Assembly: GCF_043641665.1 (NCBI RefSeq)
Contig: NC_092194.1
Span: forward strand, 17,299,298-17,363,297
DNA: 64,000 bases
From: Enoplosus armatus
Lineage: Eukaryota; Chordata; Actinopteri; Centrarchiformes; Enoplosidae
Reading direction: 5' to 3'
In this document: one piece after another, positions 20,617 through 34,800 of the stretch
Layout: every line of letters begins with the position of its first letter
Position numbering within the stretch: the first letter of the stretch is position 1
Program-made: the position numbers and the translations under genes
The notes under the pieces: generated by a model
The model's input: only the letters and a program-made list of their open reading frames with translations
Databases searched by the model: none
Told to the model about the DNA's origin: nothing

Positions 20617-23600
20617 TCACTCACATACACATAAATCGGGATAATGCAGCCAAACCTGTGACATCACCGCCTCCTACATGCTGATTGGTGGAGCCATGCT
20701 TCTAGCTGATCTCTCTCCAGCCTCAGACGGTACGATGATACAGCGAGGCAGTGCAGCGGGGGCTGTGCACATCCACACAGGCATGGCTCCTCTGGATGGG
20801 AAAAACACAGGAAGATGGAAGGATGGGATTGTAAATGACCCTTTCTGTTAGAGGTTTCTCCTCTGCCGCCTGTGTGTGCGTGCGTGTGTGTCTGTGTGTG
20901 TGTCAGTGTGTCTGTGTGTGAGAGTGTCAGGGAGGAGGGGACGTTTTCATCACAGCCTCCAGCAGCTTTTGCTTTCACCGGGGAAACCAGGCAGCCAGAT
21001 CTGTTTTGCTTCCTGCTGGAAAGAAAAGGAAAAGGACAGCTGTGTGTTTTTGTGCCAGTTTTTTCCACTGTGGATCTTATTTTCACACATACATATATGT
21101 ACCGTGGAACTCATGAAAGGCAGAGGGAGAGAGCCGGAGAGTGGGGTGTAGAATGGCTCACTATAAGGATGTATCTGTCAGGAAGACTTCTTTAAATCTG
21201 GTGACTGGATTTTTTCAGTATCTGCGTGGTAAGTAGGGCAGCAGCAACCTTCATCTCTCATCTGTGTGCACATACGCAGCTAATCTGGGATATAACTGTG
21301 AAAATAACATATGCTAATGGTTTGTGGGTGAATCCCTGCTACATGAACTAGTTTACAGTATAATGTTGCACAAACACAGCTGTACGTGTTCTGCATCTGT
21401 GTGTGTTCGTGTGTATATGTGGATCTGTATGTGCATGCTATGCTTCAGTGGGCATCCCCTGTGCATCAGTGATGAAGCATTTGCCTGTAGGTTAACATCA
21501 TGGCTTTGCTCCCTGTATAGTGTTCGCATTGCTTCCTTAAACACGTGACCACTGTCTATATCTCTAAGGGTGGATGTTTAAAAATGGCCACTCTGTGCAG
21601 CACTAGCCTACCGGCATGCATGACAGGGTGTTAATAATCAGTCCTCGACACAACATCAACAGCACCACTATGGCAAAGAAATCAGTTGTTTTGTTATACG
21701 TGATGCATAATTCATGAAGCATTGTGGCTGAATATATTAATAGACCACAAAAGAGGCAGGGGGTGACCTAAACAATCACGCATATTACTGAACACAGAGG
21801 TGGCTCGTGAGATGTGTTGGCAGAAATTTTCTCTCCAGTCATTCTCTAATCTCCTCATTTGACCTGTTTCTGAGAGCACTTCTAAGGAGCGTCTATTATA
21901 CTAGCACTGGCAAGCTTGTGTTATTCACATTGCACACATCTAACCATGGCAGAAGTCGTACTTCGTAACATGCTTGGTGCAGGGCTGCTGTAATGATACT
22001 CGAAATCCCACAACCAGTGTAAAATCATGTAGTATGAGGTTGGATGAAGTAGGATTCTGGTTGAGGGAGTCCTATAAAGGCTGTAACTGACAAAAGTTAT
22101 AACTAGGGATTAATATTTTATGTGTTTTATGTTTCTGCGGTAGCTATAAACTCGACCGTGTCCCGATCTAGAATCAATTAACAGCCACTTTGCAGGAACA
22201 AATCTGTATCATCAAGTCCTATTGTGTGTATTCTCCCCATTTGGTTGTATGTCCTCTACTAATATCACCAGCTCAACTTGTCTCAAGTATGGGGCTTAGG
22301 CTCAAAGTCAACCGTGAGATCATGTGGCGTCTTTCATGTATTAACATGCCTTTTGTACCTTTCATTTTCAGATGAGCAAGAGGCAGTGCAGAAGAGAACC
22401 TTCACAAAATGGATCAATTCTCATTTAGCAAAGGTACGTGTGAATTTCCATCCACGCCATCCACTGCTTACACACTACATGGCTATCATAAATCACCTGA
22501 CCGGGGCTGGAGATTGTAGGAGTTTACAAGCTCATCAGGCTCATGAAACAAATTGTCAAAGTAATTACATCACAAGTAAGTTGGAAGCTGTGCTATGTTT
22601 GACCTTTTTCATCAGAGAGACTCGAGATGTTTTATTGCTTGTCATGATTATGTAGCTTCTCTTTGGTCAGGGGTGTTTCAGGCTACTGACCCGTCACGCC
22701 TGGGGAGGGAACTGACTGCAAGACGAGCTTTGCCATGCAACAATAATGGCCCCTAATAACGCTGCACAAGATAATTGAATTGATCCAGTTAACTGTAAAT
22801 AATGACATAATTTACCTCGTTTCTTAAGCATTTAAAATCAGCACCTGTTTAATGGAACAGGGTTTGTTTATTTTATTTAATGATGGGGAAGGAACGCACC
22901 CTCAGTATAGTACACCTGTTCTTCTGTTCTGTTTTCATGAGGGGAAAACTGTTGAAAAGGTCATGCTGCTTGTTGCTTTGCTGGAAAGACGACACAGACA
23001 TGACAGAGCTCAGAGACATTTTTGCAGTGCAGAACTGTACTGTGCTGTTCTGCTTTAAAGAAGCTCACTAGGGGCACTTATACTTGGATGAGCTTCTGTA
23101 CCACTAGTGGAGTGTGTTTATGTGGACATATGGGAGGTATAATGGAACTATTCAGAAACTGGTGTGTGGGTTATGTATTTGTTGTGTATTAGGTGTCTGC
23201 GTGTGTCTGCTGTGTATGAGTGCGCGTGGGTGTTTTGTTATTCATGTGAGTGTGTGTATTTGTGGACATGGTTGGAAGGGACAGTGATGAGGTGTGCAGA
23301 TGGAGAGCACGAGGGTGAGGACAGTTCCCTGCAGGCAGTCGTCTGTCTCTAAGGTTCATGCATGTAAATTACAAGTGCCCAACAATAACACATGCTCACA
23401 TGCTGTATTATGTCCCACTGTGACCTTGAAATAACAAACTATATTAGATTATGCACACTGAAATTAAAGTGAACTTTAGGACTATAAAATATCAGAAATT
23501 TATCATTTCCTGAAGAACTGTTGGGAATTCAGAATAAGTACTGAGTGATCTCTTTGTGATGACACAGCAAAGTGTTCAACAGGGTTTAAGTCTGGAACCT

Positions 23601-25766
23601 GGCAAAGAGATTCAGTTTAGAGGGTCTTTTGTCTGCCCACATTAGTTCAAAGCGTGGCTTCTAAAACTTTAGAAGAATCTCAGTTATGTGGTGGGCCAAC
23701 GCAGAGAGGCTCTGTTGGTCTATTCTTCATTATTCATGCACTGCGCTCAAGCTCACTCACTGTGCATACCAATAGGACTAATGTACCATAAGCCACATCA
23801 TGAAAGAGCTCTCAAACTGTCATATTTACACTGCAGACAGCTTCTGCATGAGCGAGATTGCCTTGTTTTACAGGATAATTTACAGAGATGTGACTTTTCT
23901 TGTCAGTGCACAAAATGTTTCCTGGAATAAGTTGCAATAGTTTTGTGTGTGTGAACAAATGAAGAGTCTTGGCCTGAATGGAATCTCCTTTTTATGGGTG
24001 AAAGTGTGTATTATCTAAGTTTGAACTTCCTCCAGTTGTCACACTTTCCCTTCAGCCTTTGTGTCCATTTCCTCAGATATTGTATTGCTAAGCACCTTTC
24101 CAGTTATTTTAACAGTTTTTTCCACTATTAGGAGGTCTCATGTGACTCTGTTGCTCAGTAAATTCATTTTCCAGGGTGGTAATGATTTACAAATTACAGA
24201 AGCTATTTTTACCTGATTGTGGATATTAGATTGGACATAGATAGATCGGAAACTTAGTTACTATGTTTTGTTTTAATCTGACTAGTAGTAATAGAATAGT
24301 TATGGATTCTTATAGTGAAACAGTATATTTGACAACTAATAATTACTGAATATTAGTACTTGAATAGAGATGCTGGCACAAAAACATGACGCATCTTCTA
24401 CAGTACTTTTCTGACAGAAAGAAGAGAAGTGTACATGTACAGAATAACAGGACAGACGCTTGCCTCTTCACACTGCTTTGCCCCAAATAGGCAGCCAACT
24501 GCATCCTGTCATGGAGTATGTTGAGTTGTGAAATGGCCTGTATATGATGCCAAATACAGAATTCCCGTGGTGAGCTTTCCTTTTAATTAAAGCTTCACTC
24601 TGCCGAATGAATACACATCTGTTTCATTTACTTGCACAGTAATGCTTGTGTAACACAGTAGGTTATAACGCTGTCATTCATCTTGTAGATTGTACAGATC
24701 TGTAAACGTGTGGATATGATATCAGGAGACAGTACCCAATTAGGGTTAAATGAGTACTATCGCCTCAGGACTGGGCACCAAGCCACTGCTGAGGAAAAGG
24801 CACCATCTTTTCAGCTGCAGGGAAGCTCTGTGGTTGTTGCTAACAAGCCTGTTTCTCACAAACAGCATTTGGTTTCTCCTCAGCCCTGCTAATGGGTCAG
24901 AATACCAATATCCTTTCACACTACAGAATTAACAATGCAACATTACTGGTTCTATAAATGTATTGTGTATGTATAAATGTATGATTAATTTCTAATTACA
25001 ACAAGTTTCATTCCTTGTAATGATTAGTTTCTGTGCTGATAAAGCTGTGTTTTCTGTCTTCCAGTATAAACCACCACTAGAGGTTAACGACCTTTTTGAG
25101 GACATCAAAGATGGGGTAAAGCTCTTGGCTTTGTTGGAGGTGCTGTCTGGCCAAAGACTAGTAAGTAGTACTTATACATCTTTTTTTGCACAGGATTTAA
25201 ACATGAAGGTCACATTGAGCCTGATTCATACCTTTAAGATGCTTGAAATATCTTTTATGCACAGTGATTTACAGTCTATTGATTTGAAGCGTGGATTTAG
25301 TAAAGGGGAAGAGCCACCCTGTATGATGTCCACTTGAAATAATGTAAATTAAGGCACGCTGTTTCACATTACAACAAGTTAACTTGTGTTGATTCCTTTT
25401 ATTGTATAATCCCTCAAAATAAATTATTAATTCAACTTAAATGTTGACGTATATTCAGTCTATTGGAGGAAAATAATAAAATCCAAATGCATAAACAGCA
25501 TCTTAAGATTATATTAATACTTACTCAACTTTTACAGTGACAACACAATTGAATCAGGATGCAACCAAAACCTAAATAGATATTATATATTCATTCTATC
25601 TTAAGCAATCACAAGTTTGGATAAAACTGTTTGGATGGCAACAAGCGTTGCATTAAGCATTAAGCGTTGGATTGCTGCGCAGCAATTGCTAATTTAGATC
25701 TGAGCCTCCCCACTGTGAGAAGCTGTTGGCTCATCTCTCTGTTTTTCCATCTCTCTCTCTCTCCAT

Positions 25767-25810
<44 letters not shown>

Positions 25811-28800
25811 ATTCTATACTTGTGAGGACCCTCATTGACATAATGCATTCCCTAGCCTTCACCCTAACCTATACCATTACAACTAAATGCTTAACCCAAA
25901 CCCAGTAGTTTAAAACTGAAATTGGTCCTCACAAAGATAGCGGTACAAGCCCACACACACCTATATCGTCCCCGACTCTGATAGGGATTTATTAATCAGA
26001 ACTATCTTGAAACATACTGCCATGTCAGTTGCAAAGCTGTTACTTGGCAAATGAGTCAGTTGCATGTCATGGTGAACACTACCGGATGCTTTCAATTACT
26101 GCTTTCAGGAGTGCACCCCTGCTGGTTTATAGCAGCTAAAAATCTAACATAGACAGATCTCATTGAAGCCGGTTCTAACTCATGTTTTAGAGCACTCTCA
26201 AAGCAGCTTTGGCACTCACCAGTTAATTTATGTAAGAAAAATAATGTGATAATACTCCCAGGCCACTTTCACACTCTTACTGTGCAACTAGTGGCAAACA
26301 TAACCAACCAAAGTGAGTGGGTTGGTACAGTAGACAAAATGACCATCTGCAGTTCATTTCATACCATGTTTCAAATCAGCAAATGGTGGAATGAAGCACA
26401 ATATCTTCAGCTTTGTGTGATATGGCTTTCTCGGCTAGCTCGATTTTTACTCTCTGTCCGCTCTGTCTAAAGCCCCGTGAGCAAGGCCGCCAGCTGAAGA
26501 GGATCCACTGGGTTTCCAACATCGGCACTGCGCTCAAATTCCTCGAAGGCAGGAAGGTAAGCATTCAGTCATAACAGCGGGTTCACCTTTTTAAACGTTT
26601 TGAAGTGTTTTTTTCCCCACAACTAAATATCATACTAGAAAGAAAACAGTGGCATTTCTCAAAGAAGTCTAAGGTATGATTAAGAACTCATGAGAGAAGC
26701 TGTTGATTAGATATTTGATAGTGCACATAAGGTGTCTCTGTCTGTACAACATGCACTATGTTCAGAGAAGCAGCAGTAGAAACAGGACTTCATGATTACA
26801 TAAGCCATCTCTAAATCCCTTGGCTCTATGAAGCCTGTGTCCCACTTTCATCTGGGTTCCCTGAGGACTGAGACTTACATTGTTGTGATCTCTCTCCCAT
26901 CATATGTGCCTTCAGTCTGTGTATCGAGGATCTCCGGTCAGTCGCCATTAAACGCCCTGTGTGATCATATACTGTATGCATTCTTTTCATTTGATGCACG
27001 ATGTGTACTAAGCAACGCTTGGATACAGCCATTCTGTTTCTATAAATGTAGTCATTACGCTTCTCTACTGACATGCATTTTGATGCCTTTTGACTAGAAC
27101 ACTGTCTGGCTCCCTACAATTCTGAGCTGCTCAAATGTAGAGATGTAAACATGGCAAATTGTGGCAGTTCTCCAATGCAAGGTTTGCAGTGCTGTGGTAC
27201 CTCTGCTGTTCCTTTAATGCCTAGTTGGACACAGCTGTCTTCTCTTTTCTTTTTTTCCTTCTGGTTCACTTTTCAGTGTGGCTGTTTCTGCCTGCCTGGT
27301 TTGGCTGTAGTACAATACCTACCTGCATCAAAGAGTTGACTTTGATGACTTTGGCTCAAATAAAAGCTTGCAATATTCTTTTGAACAGAATGACAGAATG
27401 AAACTCAATGGGCTGCTGTGGGTGAAAATGACCCCCAAAAAAAATCACTTCCATACTGTCTGCGTGTGACTTATTTTCCCAAATAATCATCTGCTTGGCT
27501 TTTGTTTCAGATCAAACTTGTTAACATTCATGCCACTGACATCGCAGATGGACGACCATCAATTGTCCTTGGGTTGATATGGACCATTATCCTCTACTTC
27601 CAGGTAATACCTCTCTAAATCCTGAGAATTTAAAAACTGTCCTCACTCCAAGGTGAGTTGATGCCCTACAAATAAACTCTGAACTTCACAAACTCCTGCA
27701 CCAAATGTTTTTTGGTCAACATTTTGATCCAATGTTGATGTTTTTCTTTTAGATTAGATAGACTGGATAGAGCACAGAGAGGACTGGATAGATTATGTCA
27801 CAAAATGCAGAATCAGATGGATGCCAAGAAAAACTGCCATTTTCTTTTCATGTTGCTATGGTCACAATGCAGCCTCTTATTTTCCTGTTGTTCTTGTTCT
27901 TCATTTAGATTGAGGAGTTAACCAGCAACCTGCCAGCCCTCCAGGCCCTGTCCAATAGCAACTCGTCTGTGGATAGCATAGCCAGCTCTGAAACAGGAAG
28001 CCCTCCCATGAAGAGAAAGGTGGTTAACAAATTTAAGGGCAATGCCAAGAAGGCCCTGCTCAGATGGGTGCAGTGCACAGCAGCCAAGTATGTCACTTTC
28101 AAATGACCTTTTTCGCCAGACGTGACAATATGTTTATAGATATGGGTGTAGATAGTAAAGATGCTTACACCTGTGTTTTTCAGGCATCATGGAATTGAGG
28201 TGAAGGACTTTGGTCCCAGCTGGCGCGATGGTGTCGCATTCCAGTCAGTGGTGCACGCCATCAGGCCAGACCTGGTGGACATGGAGGTGGTGCGGAGGAG
28301 AAGCAACAGGGATAATTTGGAGGAAGCCTTTGCACTTGCGGAAAATGAGCTGGGTATTCCCCGTCTGCTGGATCCAGAAGGTGCCTTTAACCTGTCCTGC
28401 TGCTTACATTAAAGATTCCAGTGTGGCAGACTGTTCAGACAAGATTGCATTGAATATAATATATATAATATGGTTAAGTCTTTTGAAGTTTGCCAGTGCT
28501 TTAGACATAAAACCAGCAAATATTCAGTATTAATTAGATTGATTAATTCGTGTTATTCTGTCAATACATTCTGCATGAATTTTTGACAAAATGTGTGTGA
28601 AAAGATCAGTGAAACCCTCCACAGGATTAAGATTCTGTGTTTGCTTGTGGCACTGAGTTTTAGTCTGTTGAAGTGAAGCAGTCTGCAGTGGCTCTGCAGT
28701 CCTGTCTTCACTAGCAGAGTCGTGATGCTTTATTGCACAAAGAGCTGCACTGAAACGTTGCTGCTTTTACGGGAGCTTGACCCTAATTTCTAGAAACATC

Positions 28801-31800
28801 AGGTCAAGGATGGAGATGAAAGTAGACTTGTATAATTAGCTGTCAGGCCTGATAGTCCTCTTGAGGACACAAAATGCCTTTACTTTTAATGTCATATTGA
28901 CTTAATACCAAATGTAATGGCTCATATCTGCCCTTTATTTCTGCAGGTATGAGATTTAAAATTAAATACTGACATGATTTTTGGAGGACTGAAAACCTTT
29001 TGCTGCCTGTGTTTAGATCAGCTAATTTTCAGTGTTAAGTTCCATCCAGCGCATCAGATAATGTTTGTGTTGCTCTGCAGATGTGGATGTAGACAAGCCA
29101 GATGAGAAATCCATCATGACATATGTGGCTCAGTTCCTCAAGCACTACCCGAACCCCCACCACTCTGAGACTGATGGACAGCAGGATGAGGTACTTTGTT
29201 TTACATTTATGGTACTATATATTAAGTGCATGTAAGGTAGTGATACATCAGGCAAAGATACCGTTGTGTCATAACAAAATACTGTGTTAGAATTTATGTT
29301 TAACTCCATGTGTATATATTGTTGCCATCCACATTTCCCATAATTGACCACATTCAGAGATCATAACAGTAAATCCTTGATGAAAACATGCTTTAACTGC
29401 TGCTTAGCTTAATTGTCGTAAGCCTGTGCCTACAATGTTTCATATTTGTCATTTTATCAGACGGAGCTCTCATCATCATAGCATGGACACAGTAGTAATG
29501 TAATCATCACAAGTTTTGTTTTCCATCATCAGACTCATTTTATTTCGTTTTGTGCACATTAAGCTGCTTCTTGGCTCAATTCCAACTTTTGCACTGTCAG
29601 TGCCAGTACTCCAGGTGAGAGTTCAGGTCACAGCGCTGCATGCTTTCTGTCAGGAGTGTATCTCATTTCCATCCTCTTTGCTTCTTTTTAATAATGCATC
29701 TAATGCATTTTGTGCTGTGTTTGCATCTCTTTGTGTGCCTTGCTGCTTTCCTGGATAGTTTGGTCCCCAAGATATAGAGCAAATGCTTGAGGTATGTTTC
29801 ACTAAATTAACAGACTAAATCAGAGATTTGGAGAAGACGATAGTGTCCATAACGTCTTTCCTTCTACCATGACTTGTAGTACACATGGCTTTGTGTGAAA
29901 TACTAGCAGGTCAAGTCTCTTTTTCTAGTCCTTAACTGTGTGTTTTTCTCTCTTTAATCTGAATTGATGGTATTTCTGGAATGTCAGTTTGTTGTGAGTT
30001 TCTTAACATATTGGCATGCTGATATATATAAAAAAAGGATTAAAATCCGTTTGTTCCTGTGACTCTAAAGTGCATGTTCCCTGATTGTGATAGAGAGAGG
30101 AGCGGAAGATGCTGAGAGAGCTGAAGGTGTTTTTAGATCAGCTGGAGAGAGATGTGCTGCGGGCCCAGGGATCAGAGGGAAACCTCACTGACAAATATCA
30201 GGTGAGTCAGGCCTGAAAAGACAAAGTGCATTGTTACATAACACTCTGCTTTGACAAAGACATTTATCAGCTCTTACCACATGTCTCTCCCATTTTGTTC
30301 CTTTTGTTTTGCAGGCATTTAAGAGCTTCCGTGTACAGTATGAAATGAAGAAAAAGCAGACAGATCCTCTGCTACAGCCGGTCCACAGAGACGGCAAGCT
30401 GTCAGTGGACCAAGCTCTGGTCAAACAGGCGTGGGACCGTGTGTCTGCCAGGGTAATTGTACTGCGCACTTCTGCACAACATGAATAATTTAGAACCAAG
30501 CCACAAAGACAACTGAATTAATTATCATAATTAATCACACCTAAGTTAAACAAAACCTGAGAATAAATAATAGATTGTCCGTTTGCTATTTGTCATTATG
30601 CTTTTCTTTGCCAGTTGAAAGTTATCATAATGAGAGAAACACAACTCAGCTCTCCTCTCTTCACTGGGTGCCAGTGAAAGTTCACTGGGGTGCAAGCGTT
30701 TGAATTAGAGTTTGTTCAGAGGGGAGGAGATGGGAACAGAGGAGGTTTTGTTCATTGGTCAGTGTGCTCCTCTGGCCATCCTCAGCTTGTCTAGACTGGC
30801 ATAAAACGCTTTTGTAGCCCGATTGCTTGTGAACATGTGGAACTGTTTTGATCAGCATAGCCTCCTCTATGGTGGGATCTTGGTTTGGTAGAGTGGGTTT
30901 TTTAATGGATGTCAATTGCAGCTGCTGGACTGGCACATCCATCTGGACAAATCCCTGCCTGGTCCTCTGGGTGTGATTGGAGCCTGGCTTCACAGGGCAG
31001 AGATGGCTCTGAGAGAGGACATTCCCATCCAACATGCTCATGAAGAGACGGCCAATGTTCTTCACAGAAAACTAGAGCAGCATAAGGTAACACAGCGGAC
31101 CTTTGAGTTTCAATGTATTTGGACCCCTACCATGCTATTGCCATGATCCTAATCGTTTTATACAGGTACAGTACACAGAAAAGCCAACTTTGACATTATT
31201 ATATGTGATTACATTGTGCAGGAAGTATTAAAAAACTTGGAATCGCACAGGCAACCCTTCCAGCAGATCCACAGGGACCGATCAGTTAACGGGGTACCTG
31301 TCCCACCTGAGCAACTCCAAGATATGGCTGAACGGTAAGAAATAATTATTTATTGCCTTGTGAATTAATTCTGTCTAAAAATTGTGTTTAATTGAACATC
31401 AACATCAACTTGATGTTGGCCACTTCTGTTTTTAATTAAGTAAAACATTTTCTGCGATGCCTCTTGTAAAATCAAAGCAAAAATGGAACGTTTATTGAAC
31501 ATCTGTTTAATTTGCAGGTTCAATTTTGTGTCTACATCATCACATGCTCACTTGATTAAACTGGAATTCTGGGAAATTAAATATCGACTGATGGCATTTC
31601 TTATGTTGGCTGAGTCAAAGCTCAAGTCCTGGATCATTAAATATGGCAGACGGGATTCTGTTGAACTCCTGTTGCAAACCTACCTTGTAAGTTGAAATCA
31701 TTGGTGTGGTAGTTGCAGTATTTGAATGGCACTGTGTCTATCAAACTGTTTAATCTATGTTTTCATGTTTTCCTGTCTATTCCAGACTTTTGTAGAAGGC

Positions 31801-34800
31801 CACAGGTTCTTTGAGCAGTATGAGATAATCTTCACAGCCCTGAAGCAAGCAGCAGAGGTTTATGTAAAGTCTGACAGTTCAAGTAAGACTCTTTTCTATT
31901 TATTTAATTTATTTGTTATATATATATATATATATATGTACATGAATATATATACATATACATATATACATTTGTCTGGGCTCATAGTAAACAGTCCTGT
32001 TATTGATTTTATGTTACAGGGTCTAAGACCTGTAACAAAGGTAAGTCCAAAAACAGTCTGACAATCTTTAAAACCTTAACTTTGCCTGTCTCCTGAGCCG
32101 TTTCCTTCTGTAAATGTGGGATTGCAGTTTTCTTTTCAAGCATACTTTTAACCCCCAAAACGAAAAAATCATAATATTGCGCTACGCATGAAAAAGTAAC
32201 AATAATTGCATTAGTTGGAATGTTATTTTAGCATGATCTTTCTGAACTAACACACCGTAGCATCAGCCAAATGATCCGCAGACATAATCAAACTTTTGAT
32301 TGAAAATTTTCTATATATGTACAGTTGATACCCATATTGTTTTAAACTAAAGTGAACTAATTTCATATTTTACTTTCAGTTGATGAAGCAGAAGGGGTAA
32401 GTAAATTCCTCAGTGATGCCACAGCTCAGTGGAAGAACCTGGCTTTGGAGGTGCGGAGTGTTCGCAGCATGCTGGAGGAGGTGATCTCTAACTGGGAGAA
32501 GTACAGTAGCACAGTGGCAGCTCTGCAGGCATGGCTAGAGGATGCTGAGCAGATGCTCAATCAGTCAGAGAATGCCAAACGTGTAAGTACAATCACAGAT
32601 ACTAGTAATGATGAACAGCATTATTTGTACAGCTTTTATTTGTGTTGCTAAGGTGTATGAGGAATGTTTTTTTAAATAGTCACAAAGCATTTGAGACTCT
32701 GATTGACTGGAGGGTGTGCTGTGCATCTACTGTACTGAATAGCTATGGTCTTTGTTTTCGTTTCTTCTTTTAGGATTTCTTCAGAAACCTCTCTCACTGG
32801 ATGCAGCAACACATGGACATGAACGATGCTGGGAACTTCCTCATTGAGACCTGCGATGATACAGTCTCACGTGATCTGAAGCAGCAGCTTCTCCTTCTGA
32901 ACGGGAGATGGAGGGAGCTGTTTGTCAAAGTCAAACATGTAAACACAGTGACCTTTTGAACAACTGTACTAAGAATGATACGTTCTGTCACATCAGCTTA
33001 AGTTTTCAAATAAGATAAAAATGATCCATTTACTGTCTTCCTCTGTTTCATTGGCAGTATGCAAGAGCAGACGAGGTGGATAAATTGAGGCAAGACTACC
33101 AAGATGGGATTAATACCTTGAAAATGTTCATGGATGCAACAAATGAGAAGATGACTGCTCCTGTCCAAGTATCTTTCCTGAACGTCAGAGCCTTTGTTCA
33201 AGATGTTGAGGTAAGCAGCTGATACACTCATCCTCTTTCTCAGGTTAGACTTTTCATCTCTCTTCTGTACAATGAAACATCATTATATTATCTATCGCAA
33301 CTCCCTGTAGGAAATCAAGCACAAAGTGCCAGCTATGGAAGCCGCCTGTAAGGCAGCGAGCCGTACTGCTCAGCTGTTGACCAAAGACACTCCACAGGAG
33401 GAAGTTTCACAGATGATGGCTGTGATGGCCTCGGTCAAAGAGCAGCTGAGTAAGGTATGTACATGTCAGTGTTCAGTATGTCATACACTTATGTGTGCAT
33501 GTGTGTATATATGTGTGTGTGTTCATTATGTGGGTTTTTCAAGGCTGACACTGTTGCCCAGTTTCTATGGAAGGTGCTCATTACTTATATTTTTGAGGAA
33601 TCCATACTTATTTATTTGATGTCATTGATTTAAGATCAAAACAACATATCACCTGTGATTCACTTTAATCAACATACTGTCCTCCAATCAGGTAAGGGAG
33701 AGATGTTTGCCTCTGCTGAGGGAGTCCCAGTCTCTATTACCTCCACTGGAAGAAATGGAGAAGAACATCACAGGCTTCTACCAGGCTCTGGAGAAGGCCA
33801 GTCATCTGACCAGCACCACCGACTGCGAGGGACCAGTAGACTTTAAACAGAAATGCCAGGTAACTAATACAGTTTCAATGTGTAATATTTTATTGAATGA
33901 CTTCTAGATAAGAAATCACATGAAATACTGATGATTGTCATTTTGTGGAGACATGTTAAAGACTGACAAGCATAGCCTCAAGATATACATATATGGCTAA
34001 CACCCTGCTTGTCATTGAATGCTGCAGGAGCTGGCGACCTTCACACACAGCTGTAAGAAGTGTTTGACAGTGATAGAGAGAAATCACCAGACCATCCAGA
34101 AAATAATGAACAGCAGTAAAACCCTCCAGCACATGGATATGAGCCTCCTGCAGAAAAGAGTAGCAGACCTGCAGGCCTCCTCACAGGTACAGCAAACCTC
34201 AAGGCCTATTTCAATTCTATTCAGATTTAGAAATGTTTAAGCTTTTCAAAAATGACCGCTTGTGTGTTTAGGCCATGATTAAGGAATCTACAGAGTGGCG
34301 GAAGCATGTGGAGGCAAACAGCAGCCTCATGAAGAGGTTTGATGAGTCACGGGTAGAGCTGGAGAAGGTTCTTAAAATGGCACAGAACTGTCTGACAGAA
34401 AGAGGCAACCCAGAGGAGCTGCTCAAGAAACACACAGTAAGAAAACAGGCCTTGTGCAAGATTCAGGACAGTACAGTTAAACCATCATGGTTACTTTACA
34501 GTTTTCTTTTGTGTGAGTATGCTGAGGCACCTAAAACATCCTTGTTTCTAGGTTGACAATGCCAGACATAGCTGTGAGTACAGTGTAACTTAACAATGTA
34601 TATTTAAATACCACAGTCAGTCCTGACACAGAATGGAACAATGCAATGTAAAAACAACGGGATAATATATATAATTAAAACAGAGAATAATGCATGTACA
34701 TAAGACATGACCTGAGGTGTTGATTTTTTTGCAGGAGTTCTTTGGTCAGCTGGACCAGCGGGTCTTGAATGCGTTCCTCAAGGCTTGTGATGAGCTGACG

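Larger units (their letters stand above)
15464..22371 (+). other. syne1: syne1 intron 1 (6.9 kb)
   Basis: Contains a dispersed repeat copy (about 17819-18057), CA and GT microsatellites (20559-20612, 20871-20920), and an alternative promoter with first coding exon (about 20640-21228). I see no separate gene in 15.5-20.5 kb; the open frames there are short and lack splice or homology support. Confidence 0.7.

Noticed and set aside
20664..21195. Open frames around the CA/GT tracts in syne1 intron 1
   Set aside because: Low-complexity translation of GT/CA repeats. Only the ATG exon at 21153-21228 has donor and phase support.
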